From NCBI RefSeq assembly GCF_014217835.1, contig NZ_CP055263.1:1769501-1833500 (forward strand): 64,000 bases of DNA, read 5' to 3'. Source of the DNA: Metabacillus sp. KUDC1714. Its GTDB lineage: Bacteria; Bacillota; Bacilli; Bacillales; Bacillaceae. The notes below the pieces were generated by a model. The model saw nothing but the letters and a program-made list of their open reading frames with translations. It made no database searches and was not told where the DNA came from. The translations under genes were made by a program, and so were the position numbers. The number at the start of each line of letters is the position of its first letter. The stretch's first letter is position 1. Positions 50,078 through 58,194 of the stretch are shown piece by piece.

Positions 50078-51769
50078 ATGAAACAACCTTGGTGGAAAAA
50101 AGCGGTCGTTTATCAAATTTATCCGAAAAGCTTTAATGATACAAATGGAAGCGGGGTAGGCGATCTACAAGGGATTATTAGCAAACTAAATTACTTAGAA
50201 AAACTAGGTGTAGACGTCATCTGGCTTACACCGATTTATGCATCTCCGCAAAAAGATAATGGCTACGACATTAGTGATTACTACTCGATTCATGAAGAGT
50301 ATGGCACAATGGAAGACTTTAATGAATTACTTGATAGAGCTCATCAACATGGCATTAAAGTCATTATGGATATTGTTGTAAACCACACATCAACTGAGCA
50401 TGAGTGGTTCAAGCAAGCTGCATCATCAAAGGATAATCCTTATCGTGATTTCTATATTTGGAAGGATCCTAAAGCTGATGGTTCTTTGCCTACTAACTGG
50501 GAATCAAAATTTGGTGGCCCAGCATGGGAATATGACAAGAAAACAGAGCAATATTATCTCCATCTATTTGATGTCACACAAGCAGATCTAAATTGGGAAA
50601 ATGAAGGACTTCGTAATGAAGTCTATAAAATGATGGAATTTTGGTTTGAAAAGGGGGTCGATGGATTCCGTCTTGATGTCATCAACCTCATTTCGAAAAA
50701 TCAAGACTTCCCAGATGATGATGGATCCGTTTCACCTGGTGATGGAAGAAAATTTTATACAGATGGCCCTCTCGTCCACGAGTATATTCATGAAATGAAT
50801 AAAGAAGTATTCTCAAAACATGATAGTCTGACAGTTGGTGAAATGTCTTCCACGACAATTGATCACTGTATTAAGTACTCCAATCCTGAGCGTCAAGAAC
50901 TAAGTATGACGTTTAATTTCCATCATTTGAAGGTCGACTATCCTAATGGTGAAAAATGGGCAATTGGAGAAATGGATTTCCTTGCATTAAAGGATATTCT
51001 ATCCACCTGGCAAACAGGAATGAATAAAGGTGGAGGCTGGAATGCATTATTTTGGTGCAACCATGATCAGCCTAGAATTGTTTCTCGCTATGGTAATGAT
51101 GGAAAGTATCACCGTGAATCAGCGAAAATGCTCGCAACGACCATTCATATGATGCAAGGAACTCCTTATATTTATCAGGGCGAAGAGTTTGGCATGACAG
51201 ATCCTAAATTCACATCGATTGAAAAATACCGTGATGTTGAATCGATAAATATGTACAACATTTTGCAGCAAAAAGGAATGTCTGAAGATGAAATTCTTGA
51301 AATACTAAGACATAAATCACGTGACAACTCTAGAACTCCAGTACAATGGGACAACACAAAGCATGCAGGTTTCACAACCGGAACTCCTTGGATTGATGTC
51401 GCAAATAATTATAAAGAGATTAATGCAGAAGATGCGGTAAATGATCCAAATTCGATCTTTTATCACTATCAAAAGCTAATTTCATTACGTAAGGAATATG
51501 ACATCATTACAGACGGCGATTACGAACTGCTATTACAAGATGATAAACAAATTTTTGCATATATAAGAACAACCGCAACCGAAATGCTCCTTGTTGTTAA
51601 TAATTTTTATGATAACTCAACAACATTTGAGTTGCCTGACCATATCAAAGTAGACGGATTTTCAAGAAAAAAATTAGTATCTAACTATCCAGACTCTGTT
51701 GATACACTCGAAAAAATGGAGCTTCGCCCATATGAATCTGTTGTTTATTATTTACAAACTGCACAATAG
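50078..51769 (+). CDS. treA: Trehalose-6-phosphate hydrolase
   Basis: The 563-residue GH13 enzyme starts KQPWWKKAVVYQIYPKSF. Catalytic regions: VVNHTS near 100, GVDGFRLDVINLI with the nucleophile Asp near 200, LTVGEMSS with the acid/base Glu near 255, and CNHDQPRIVSRYG with the transition-state Asp near 328. It splits trehalose-6-phosphate into glucose and glucose-6-phosphate in the cytoplasm. Length is close to that of B. subtilis TreA. It lies between treP and treR. Confidence 0.94.
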   Translation: MKQPWWKKAVVYQIYPKSFNDTNGSGVGDLQGIISKLNYLEKLGVDVIWLTPIYASPQKDNGYDISDYYSIHEEYGTMEDFNELLDRAHQHGIKVIMDIVVNHTSTEHEWFKQAASSKDNPYRDFYIWKDPKADGSLPTNWESKFGGPAWEYDKKTEQYYLHLFDVTQADLNWENEGLRNEVYKMMEFWFEKGVDGFRLDVINLISKNQDFPDDDGSVSPGDGRKFYTDGPLVHEYIHEMNKEVFSKHDSLTVGEMSSTTIDHCIKYSNPERQELSMTFNFHHLKVDYPNGEKWAIGEMDFLALKDILSTWQTGMNKGGGWNALFWCNHDQPRIVSRYGNDGKYHRESAKMLATTIHMMQGTPYIYQGEEFGMTDPKFTSIEKYRDVESINMYNILQQKGMSEDEILEILRHKSRDNSRTPVQWDNTKHAGFTTGTPWIDVANNYKEINAEDAVNDPNSIFYHYQKLISLRKEYDIITDGDYELLLQDDKQIFAYIRTTATEMLLVVNNFYDNSTTFELPDHIKVDGFSRKKLVSNYPDSVDTLEKMELRPYESVVYYLQTAQ

Positions 51770-51832
51770 ATAGATTAAAGTCAAAATGCATCATCATGCT
51801 TGTTCATGGTAAGATAATAATGGTGATAAAAC

Positions 51833-52549
51833 ATGAAAAATAATAAATACCTTGCCATCTACAAAGAATGGACAGATAAAATAAAGTCTGGTGAGATCAA
51901 AGCAGGCGAAGCACTTCCATCTGAGCATGACTTAGCTGAAACATACGACACGAGCAGAGAGACAATCCGTAAAGCGTTAAATCTCTTATCCCAAAATGGC
52001 TTTATTCAAAAAATAAGGGGCAAAGGCTCAATTGTCATTGATGTACAAAAGATGAGCTTCCCAATCTCAGGATTAGTGAGCTTTAAGGAAGTTTCTAAAA
52101 ACTTAAATATGGACGCAATTACAACTGTTCATGATTTCGGGTTAGTGAAGCCTGACCCATTTATAAAACAACAATTAAATGCTACAAGCAAGGATGAGAT
52201 CTGGAAGGTGTTCCGCTCACGTGCGATTGGTAGCGAACATATCATCTTAGATAAGGACTATTTCTTAAAGAAGTATGTGCCAACCTTATCAAAACAAATT
52301 TGTGAAGGCTCAATCTATGAGTATTTAGAAAAAGAGCTTCAGTTAAACATTAGCTTCGCAAAAAAGGAAATCGTTGTTGAGGACTGTACGGAGGAAGACA
52401 GACAATTTCTCGACTTAGAAGGCTTTTCCCACATCGTTGTTGTCAAAAACTATGTGTATCTAGATAATGCATGCCTGTTCCAATATACTGAATCACGTCA
52501 CCGCCTCGATAAATTTCGGTTTGTTGACTTTGCGCGGCGTGGGGTTTGA
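51833..52549 (+). CDS. treR: GntR-family repressor TreR
   Basis: The 238-residue regulator has a GntR winged helix (about 1-70: SGEIKAGEALPSEHDLAETY, SRETIRKALNLLSQNGFI) and a UTRA effector domain (about 90-235). It follows treA by 63 bases. In B. subtilis TreR binds palindromes at the treP promoter and is released by trehalose-6-phosphate; two matching palindromes are present here. The ribosome site is weak (AATGGTG), suggesting low expression. Confidence 0.93.
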   Translation: MKNNKYLAIYKEWTDKIKSGEIKAGEALPSEHDLAETYDTSRETIRKALNLLSQNGFIQKIRGKGSIVIDVQKMSFPISGLVSFKEVSKNLNMDAITTVHDFGLVKPDPFIKQQLNATSKDEIWKVFRSRAIGSEHIILDKDYFLKKYVPTLSKQICEGSIYEYLEKELQLNISFAKKEIVVEDCTEEDRQFLDLEGFSHIVVVKNYVYLDNACLFQYTESRHRLDKFRFVDFARRGV

Positions 52550-52579
52550 ACTAATTTTATTAGAGAGTTCTAAATTAAA

Positions 52580-52630
52580 ATTACGAAAAAAACACATTGA
52601 TTCTACCTAGGAATCATGTGTTTTTTTGTT
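52580..52630 (+). terminator. Terminator of the tre operon
   Basis: ACACATTGATTC and GGAATCATGTGT form a bulged stem around TACCTA, followed by TTTTTTTG. Confidence 0.85.
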
Positions 52631-52771
52631 TAAGCAACATCTATTCTTACTTTAACTAATACATAGTTCGTAATATAAATGCAAACATTAATATATAGAA
52701 ATCATTCATACACAGAAGTTTTTAGCTCATTTATCAATAAAAGCCCTTTATTTGAAGGAGTTGAGTTTAGA

Positions 52772-53338
52772 ATGACAGTTGAAGAAGGGATAAAACAAAC
52801 AGAAAAGGCCTATCAACTGATTAAAGAAGGACATACAATGATGTCTGATGCAGTTGTTAATGCCTTTTTATTTACTTGGCAATGGTGGTTAGGAATTGGC
52901 TTAATTATTCTCCCTTGGATTTTTTGGTTAATGTTCAGAAAAAGGGAAAGTACCGGTCGATTACTATTCGCTGGCGTTATTACAATGATGCTATCAATAA
53001 CGATTGACCTTATTGCGAGTTCTTTAGGACTATGGACTTATCCGGTAAAGTTTTCACCTATAGCATCTCAGCTATTTCTTCCTTATCATTTTTCATTAGC
53101 ACCAGTTGCCATTATGTTTTTTCTGCAAATTAAGCCAAACGCTAATCCATTCATAAAGAGTATTATCTTTTCTGCTTTGGCAGCCTTTATCGGAATGAAT
53201 GCATTTGATATGCTTGGTTTTTATAATCCGAAAGGTTGGTCAACATTTTATGACTTCTTTATTTATCTCTTCTTGTTTTTTATAGCGTATTGGTTTAGTC
53301 GGATGGATAGCTTCAAAAAACTAAATGAGGATGATTGA
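52772..53338 (+). CDS. CBO0543-type integral membrane protein
   Basis: About 188 residues. I start at the ATG at 52772 (MTVEEGIKQTEKAYQL), eleven bases after AAGGAG; the frame is open further upstream without a ribosome site. A short helical N-terminus precedes five hydrophobic segments with the family pattern WWLGIGLIILPWIFWLMFRKR near 35 and FDMLGFYNPKGWSTFYDFF near 150. The CBO0543 family is widespread in spore formers and has no assigned function. Single gene between the tre operon and pepT. Confidence 0.75.
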   Translation: MTVEEGIKQTEKAYQLIKEGHTMMSDAVVNAFLFTWQWWLGIGLIILPWIFWLMFRKRESTGRLLFAGVITMMLSITIDLIASSLGLWTYPVKFSPIASQLFLPYHFSLAPVAIMFFLQIKPNANPFIKSIIFSALAAFIGMNAFDMLGFYNPKGWSTFYDFFIYLFLFFIAYWFSRMDSFKKLNEDD

Positions 53339-53395
53339 TGTTCGTATATCTGAATAGAAACACTTGTAGAAGGATATCTTTCAAAACAGTGCCTT

Positions 53396-53427
53396 TAAAG
53401 AGCTGGTCAAACCAAGCTCTTTTTTCA
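53396..53427 (+). terminator. Terminator after the CBO0543-type gene
   Basis: AAGAGCT and AGCTCTT form a stem with loop GGTCAAACCA, followed by TTTT. Confidence 0.75.
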
Positions 53428-53534
53428 ATTTGACCACAAAAGCTTATCCAAATACATCTCTATACTCTCATACATGCGATTCTGTTTTGATCATGATAAG
53501 ATAAAACTATCCTACGATAAGAAAGGAAGTTCCT

Positions 53535-54773
53535 ATGAAAAACGAGATTGTTGAAAGATTTACTAATTACGTTAAAGTGGATACCCAATCAAACGAAAAC
53601 AATGAATCCTGTCCATCAACACCTGGTCAGCTGACACTTGCGAATATGCTTGTTAAGGAGTTAAACGAGATTGGTATGAAAGAAGTCTCGATTGATGAAA
53701 ACGGATACGTGATGGCTACTCTTCCATCAAACACTGAAAAGCAAGTCCCAACAATCGGATTTCTAGCACATGTGGATACAGCAACTGATTTTACAGGTAC
53801 AAACGTTAAGCCACAAATAGTTGAAAATTATGATGGAAACGACATAGTTTTAAATCAGCCATTACATATTGTTCTTTCTCCTACTCATTACCCGAATCTA
53901 GTTAATTATAAAGGACATACACTCATTACAACGGATGGTACAACACTTTTAGGTGCTGATAATAAAGCTGGAATTACAGAAATTATGACGGCGATGGCAT
54001 ATCTAATCAAGCATCCAGAAATTAAGCACGGAAAAATCAGAGTGGCCTTTACACCTGATGAGGAAATTGGAAGGGGACCACATAAATTTGATGTAGCTGC
54101 ATTTGGTGCTGATTTTGCCTACACAGTGGATGGTGGCCCTCTCGGTGAACTTCAATATGAAAGCTTTAACGCTGCTGCCGCCAAGATTACCTTTAAAGGA
54201 AATAATGTCCACCCTGGAACAGCTAAAGGAAAAATGATCAATTCAGCCAAGATCGCGATGGCGTTTAATAGCAAGCTCCCAGCAATGGAAGCACCTGAAT
54301 TTACAGAAGGCTATGAAGGCTTCTATCACTTACTAACAATAACTGGTGATGTCGAAGAAACAAAGCTTCACTATATCATTCGCGATTTCGATAAACAGCA
54401 TTTTCAAGTAAGGAAAGATAAAATGGTTGAACTTGTCGAGGAATTCAAAACAGTGTATGGACAGGAAACTATTATTTTAGAATTAAATGATCAATACTTT
54501 AATATGAAGGATAAAATTGAGCCAGTTAAGTACATTGTTGATATTGCTCATGAAGCAATGGAGAATTTAGGTATAAAGCCAATCGTTGAACCAATTCGAG
54601 GCGGCACTGATGGATCCCAGCTTTCCTATATGGGACTGCCAACACCGAATATCTTTACCGGTGGCGAGAACTTCCACGGTAAATTTGAATTTATCTCAGT
54701 TGAAAATATGATCCAAGCAACAAATACAGTCATTGAAATTGTTAAGTTGTTTGAAGAACGAGCAGGTAAATAA
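53535..54773 (+). CDS. pepT: Peptidase T (tripeptide aminopeptidase)
   Basis: The 412-residue M20-family metallopeptidase shows the zinc ligands in order: [13 protein letters not shown] near 78, [14 protein letters not shown] near 140, [15 protein letters not shown] near 174 with the catalytic Glu, [10 protein letters not shown] near 197 and [11 protein letters not shown] near 380. It removes the N-terminal residue from tripeptides in the cytoplasm and needs two zinc ions. Length is typical. AAAGGAAG precedes the ATG and a terminator follows, so it is a single gene. Confidence 0.95.
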   Translation: MKNEIVERFTNYVKVDTQSNENNESCPSTPGQLTLANMLVKELNEIGMKEVSIDENGYVMATLPSNTEKQVPTIGFLAHVDTATDFTGTNVKPQIVENYDGNDIVLNQPLHIVLSPTHYPNLVNYKGHTLITTDGTTLLGADNKAGITEIMTAMAYLIKHPEIKHGKIRVAFTPDEEIGRGPHKFDVAAFGADFAYTVDGGPLGELQYESFNAAAAKITFKGNNVHPGTAKGKMINSAKIAMAFNSKLPAMEAPEFTEGYEGFYHLLTITGDVEETKLHYIIRDFDKQHFQVRKDKMVELVEEFKTVYGQETIILELNDQYFNMKDKIEPVKYIVDIAHEAMENLGIKPIVEPIRGGTDGSQLSYMGLPTPNIFTGGENFHGKFEFISVENMIQATNTVIEIVKLFEERAGK

Positions 54774-54845
54774 ATATGTATAATCACAGGGGATTTTGTC
54801 GATAGATTCCTAATTTCGAACCTAACTCCATAATCTTTTCAAGAG

Positions 54846-54889
54846 AAAAAGGACTAAGCATACAAAAAAATGTTTGGTCCTCTTTTGTT
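54846..54889 (+). terminator. Terminator of pepT
   Basis: AAAAGGACTAAGCAT and ATGTTTGGTCCTCTTTT form a slightly mismatched long stem ending in T. Confidence 0.75.
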
Positions 54890-54975
54890 GTTTTATGTTA
54901 ATCTAGGCAGTCGCCGTTACAGATTTTTCAAGGGCTACATAGGTATAAGTCTAATAAGAAAAAGGGGCGTTTCTC

Positions 54976-55495
54976 ATGTATCAACACTATTCACCTCAAA
55001 ACGCACTGCCACCTGGTTATTATATGTATTCAAATTTATTGCCACATACAATGATGACAACTTCTCCAGCTTATACAATCAAAATGGAGCCTATCTTTTT
55101 TGATCATTTATTACTCCATCTTAATAAAAGGCTGTTTTCGCAAACTTTGTTGCTTTTAAAATAGTATTGGGTTGGTTGATTGCAGCGAGAGGATGCTCGC
55201 TTTCCGTGGGGCGGGCGATGAGCCTCCTCAGCGCGAAGCGCCTGCGGGGTCTCATCTGTCCCGCTACTCCCACAGGAGTCTCGCACCTTCCGCACCAATC
55301 ACCCTAATCAGTTTTGTTCAAAAACAACAATCTTTTAGAAAAGAGCCTAATAAAAAAATTAAAGTAGTATTAGTAAACGGTTCCTTAGAAGGAATGTTAA
55401 CCGGTGTTGCTATAGACCATCTCCAACTAACAATTGACGGGGAAAATTATTATGTGCGTTATCCACAGGTGGTGTATTTTAAGAAGGCTGGCTAG
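54976..55495 (+). pseudogene. DUF2642 (YuzF)-like gene split by a MITE
   Basis: The gene starts at an ATG eight bases after AAGGGGCG and codes for MYQHYSPQNALPPGYYMYS... up to HLLLHLNK. There it is interrupted by a 218-bp element (55130-55347) with an 8-bp duplication TAATAAAA. Removing the element and one duplicate joins HLNK to KIKVVLVNGSLEGMLTG in frame, giving a 97-residue product that ends YYVRYPQVVYFKKAG. The joined C-terminal half resembles DUF2642 proteins such as YuzF, which are small beta-barrel-like and typical of spore formers. In its present state the first part ends after about 62 codons, so full-length product cannot be made. The family call is moderately secure; loss of function is inferred. 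Confidence 0.75.
55130..55347. mobile_element. MITE, 218 bp, with 8-bp target duplication
   Basis: The left end GGCTGTTTTCGCAAACTTTG and the inverted right end GGCTCTTTTCTAAAAGATTG continue into a shared TTGTTG. Direct repeats TAATAAAA flank it at 55122-55129 and 55348-55355. The centre (about 55180-55300) is GC-rich, with CGCTTTCCGTGGGGCGGGCG and CTACTCCCACAGGAGTCTCG, segments that look like the common interspersed repeat of Bacillus genomes. It encodes no transposase. Eight-base duplications and GGCT ends would suit mobilisation by an ISL3-type transposase, which is inference. Confidence 0.82.
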
Positions 55496-55499
55496 GTTC

Positions 55500-55585
55500 T
55501 ATTTTTGACAGAGCTGATTATAAAGCAAATAGCTGCTTAGAATAGAAGAGTTCTTTGTCTACTATCCATGAACGGCTATTTATTT
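55500..55585 (+). repeat. Degraded fragment of repeat family A
   Basis: TTAGAATAGAAGAGTTCTTTG and CATGAACGGCTATTT resemble the central hairpin of family A copies. The outer arms are missing. It lies between the split DUF2642 gene and the VWA lipoprotein gene. Confidence 0.4.
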
Positions 55586-55609
55586 TAGTTCAAATTAAGT
55601 AAATAGGAA

Positions 55610-56989
55610 TTAATTTTGATATTTATCCTTCATTTCATCGCCCTTTTCATCGATTTCTTCCTTCATACTCTTACCTTCTGTTTCAACTGCTTCAATTAAC
55701 TCTTTATATCGTTCATTGTATTCATCTAAGATCTTATGCCTTTGCTGAATAAGGCTTCCTACCTCTTCTCTTACTTCAGAGCTAATTCGTTCCTTATTTT
55801 GCAAGTAGTAGATTGCATCCTCCAAATGATTTTTCTCTGCGTAGGTTAAATTTGAATAGTCAGCTTTTTGACTATATAGTTCATTTATCTTGTCGGATTG
55901 CTCGGCTGAAACATCATTATAATTATCTGCAGACCATGCACTCCACTCATTGTATAGACGAACTCGTTCTCTTTCCCACATTTGTTTAAAATCATCAGCA
56001 GAGTCTACAGTTTCAAATTCACCGCCACCTGCTTCAGCTACTTCTAGCAATTGTTTCTGGCCATTACTATCTACATCAAAGCCAATAATGTTTACTACTG
56101 CTTTAATATTAGAATCATGAAGCTCTTTTGCTGCTTTAACAGGGTCTCCATCACATGTTTCAATCCCGTCGCTTACAACATAGATAATATTTTGCGCTTT
56201 GCCATCAGCTTTCGTAAAGTCCTTTTTTGTTTCCGAGATTGCCTTCGCTATTGGCGTCCAGCCTGTCGGTTTAAAGCTATTTAAAGAATCTTTAAAATTA
56301 GCTTCATTATATGGATTTAATTCATAAACGATTTCTGTACTTGAACATGATACATCCTTATCACTATCACTGTTGCTTCCCTTATGACCGTAAACGCGTA
56401 ATGATATGTTGGAACCTTCAGGCATTGATGCAACAAATTCATTAATTGCCTGCTTAGCCAGCTCCATTTTCGTTTTGCCGCCAATCTTCTGCGCCATGCT
56501 TCCACTTGCATCTAAGAGAATCGCAATATTTGATGTACCGTTTACAACCTGACCATCCTCAAGCTTCATGCCCTCTGGCGTACTAGAAACAGTTGTTTCA
56601 ATGCTGGCATTAAACGTCTCGGCAAAATCATAATATTCTTTATATGCTTCCGATTCACTCATTAAACCAAGCAAATAGTTATACACTTGGAAGCTATCTT
56701 TATCTTGGAAACTCTTTTCATCTAGATCTCTATGTACAATGGCCTCGTTATAACCATTACCAAAATACTTCCCTGACTTCTCCTTAAGTATCTCCTCTAA
56801 AGTTGTTGAGATTTCTACTTCCTCTTCATCAGAACTTTTGCCTTCTGTCTCATCCTCTGCTGTACCAGTTTCTTCAGCTTTAGACTGATCATTGTTCCCC
56901 TCATTTTTGGACGTTTCGTCAGAACCACACGCTGACAGAACTCCTAATACCAATAAAAGCATCATGAATAAAAATAAGACCTTCCTCAC
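55610..56989 (-). CDS. VWA-domain lipoprotein
   Basis: About 459 residues from the GTG at 56989, seven bases after AAGGAGAG. A lipoprotein signal peptide comes first: VRKVLFLFMM, a hydrophobic core, then lipobox LSAC with Cys near 21. An acidic, low-complexity linker follows (about 25-60). A von Willebrand A domain spans about 140-320; its metal site is DASGSMAQK, with GWTPIAKAI and VSDGIETCDGD as the other loops. The last hundred residues are charged and helical. It should sit on the outer face of the membrane and bind a protein ligand. It is longer than B. subtilis YwmC/YwmD. Single gene; role unknown. Confidence 0.85.
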   Translation of the reverse strand: MRKVLFLFMMLLLVLGVLSACGSDETSKNEGNNDQSKAEETGTAEDETEGKSSDEEEVEISTTLEEILKEKSGKYFGNGYNEAIVHRDLDEKSFQDKDSFQVYNYLLGLMSESEAYKEYYDFAETFNASIETTVSSTPEGMKLEDGQVVNGTSNIAILLDASGSMAQKIGGKTKMELAKQAINEFVASMPEGSNISLRVYGHKGSNSDSDKDVSCSSTEIVYELNPYNEANFKDSLNSFKPTGWTPIAKAISETKKDFTKADGKAQNIIYVVSDGIETCDGDPVKAAKELHDSNIKAVVNIIGFDVDSNGQKQLLEVAEAGGGEFETVDSADDFKQMWERERVRLYNEWSAWSADNYNDVSAEQSDKINELYSQKADYSNLTYAEKNHLEDAIYYLQNKERISSEVREEVGSLIQQRHKILDEYNERYKELIEAVETEGKSMKEEIDEKGDEMKDKYQN

Positions 56990-57275
56990 ATCACAACTCT
57001 CCTTAATTACACTCATTGATTATTTATCTTTTAGCACCCCTTATACCAATAGCATATATTTCAAATAAAATACATAAATAAACAGTATTGTCACAAAAAA
57101 CCAAACCTTTTACCTAATATTCTTATTTGTCTACGGTCGTTATTACACAAAAAGTTAATGTGTGATTTTAGGTAAAATGGCATAGTGGGAGTATATTTAT
57201 TGCTGTTAAGATGTGAGTATTATAGGGTGTTTTTGTGAGAATATGGAAATCAAGGGGGATCACTTCTTATATTCC

Positions 57276-57347
57276 TTAATAGGATAAATTAGATTTCAAC
57301 AATGCTCCTGTTCTTGTATCGATCTTAAAATGCCATTCTGTCACTAT
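57276..57347 (-). pseudogene. Remnant of a second immunity-like gene
   Basis: On the minus strand this stretch translates to WHFKIDTRTGALLKSNLSY and stops, closely matching the C-terminus of the 57628-58179 protein (WHFVIDTKIGEMVKSNLAY). An in-frame stop lies 23 codons upstream. It is a truncated, diverged copy. The rest of 57017-57375 holds nothing I can support. Confidence 0.65.
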
Positions 57348-57376
57348 CTAAACCAAAATCAAATTTTTAATTTGTT

Positions 57377-57571
57377 TTATGATATATAATCATTTCTACT
57401 TACTAGTAAATTATAAAAATAGTCGAACGTCTCATTTTCATTATCTAATTCTTTAATTATAAAATGGCCTCCACGCTCTGTCGTTTCATATATTTTCCAT
57501 ACACCCTTTTCAACAATATTGATAGACTCTAATGCATGTCTACGGCATGGATAGAATTGCCCCACTGGCAT
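57377..57571 (-). CDS. Possible small ORF or gene fragment in the toxin locus
   Basis: A 64-codon frame starts at the ATG at 57571, MPVGQFYPCRRHALESINIV..., and ends ETFDYFYNLLVSRNDYIS. There is no ribosome site, and the frame begins just past the terminator of the immunity gene. Composition looks protein-like, so it may be the tail of a lost toxin or immunity gene. I do not recognise the sequence. Confidence 0.3.
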   Translation of the reverse strand: MPVGQFYPCRRHALESINIVEKGVWKIYETTERGGHFIIKELDNENETFDYFYNLLVSRNDYIS

Positions 57572-57575
57572 GGCT

Positions 57576-57622
57576 AAAAGGACTTTATTGGTTCATTTTC
57601 AAATGAATCAATAAAGTCCTTT
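57576..57622 (-). terminator. Terminator of the toxin-immunity pair
   Basis: AAAGGACTTTATTG and CAATAAAGTCCTTT form a perfect 14-base stem with further pairing (TTCATTT/AAATGAA) inside. It lies right after the immunity gene stop. Confidence 0.88.
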
Positions 57623-57627
57623 ACTAA

Positions 57628-58179
57628 TCAATAAGCTAAATTCGATTTTACCATTTCTCCTATTTTTGTATCTATGACAAAATGCCAGTTATTCCTGCCG
57701 TATGCATCAGCTTGGTCCTTACCACCTTCACATACTATAGAAAGTCTATTACTAACGGATGAAAAATATAAAAAGTGATAACCCTTTGGCGGTGCTTTTT
57801 CAAATAACTGTATACCATCTAATGTAAAACCTAATAATTTTTCATTTGAGTTTTGGCTTCCTGAAATAACTAAAACTATTCCATCTTTACTCTCTAGCTT
57901 AGCACTAGTTATATTTTTACAATTAATTTCAACTAATCTATCTTTATAATCCCAAGATATCTTTCCACTTTTTTTATCGTATGCAAAAATCTGTTTGCCT
58001 TCAAATGAAAGGTAATATACTTGATCTTCAGAAAAATTTTCTCCGCATACAATATATACATAATTTTTTACTGAGTCCACATTCGCAAAATTAATATTAG
58101 AAAATTGAATTTTGATATTTTTTTCATTATAACTCCAACTTACAATATCTAAATCCCATATGAAATCTTTTACTTCCAT
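57628..58179 (-). CDS. Candidate immunity protein for the LXG toxin
   Basis: About 183 residues from the ATG at 58179, ten bases after AAAGGAG; an ATG nine bases earlier is too near the ribosome site. The protein is rich in beta strands with aromatic repeats: YYLSFEGKQIFAYDKKSGKISW, LLGFTLDGIQLFEK and HFVIDTKIGEMVKSNL, a pattern like beta-propeller blades. No signal peptide. It starts 15 bases after the toxin stop on the same strand, the usual position of the cognate immunity gene in LXG loci. I do not recognise the family; the role is inferred from position, and from the presence of a diverged partial copy downstream. Confidence 0.6.
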   Translation of the reverse strand: MEVKDFIWDLDIVSWSYNEKNIKIQFSNINFANVDSVKNYVYIVCGENFSEDQVYYLSFEGKQIFAYDKKSGKISWDYKDRLVEINCKNITSAKLESKDGIVLVISGSQNSNEKLLGFTLDGIQLFEKAPPKGYHFLYFSSVSNRLSIVCEGGKDQADAYGRNNWHFVIDTKIGEMVKSNLAY

Positions 58180-58194
58180 AATAATCATACTCCT

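Noticed and set aside
55104..55298. Minus-strand 64-codon frame and plus-strand frame through the MITE
   Set aside because: They are made by the GC-rich centre of the element and by its junction with the split gene.
55130..55347. Functional insertion sequence
   Set aside because: At 218 bp it has no room for a transposase; it can only be non-autonomous.
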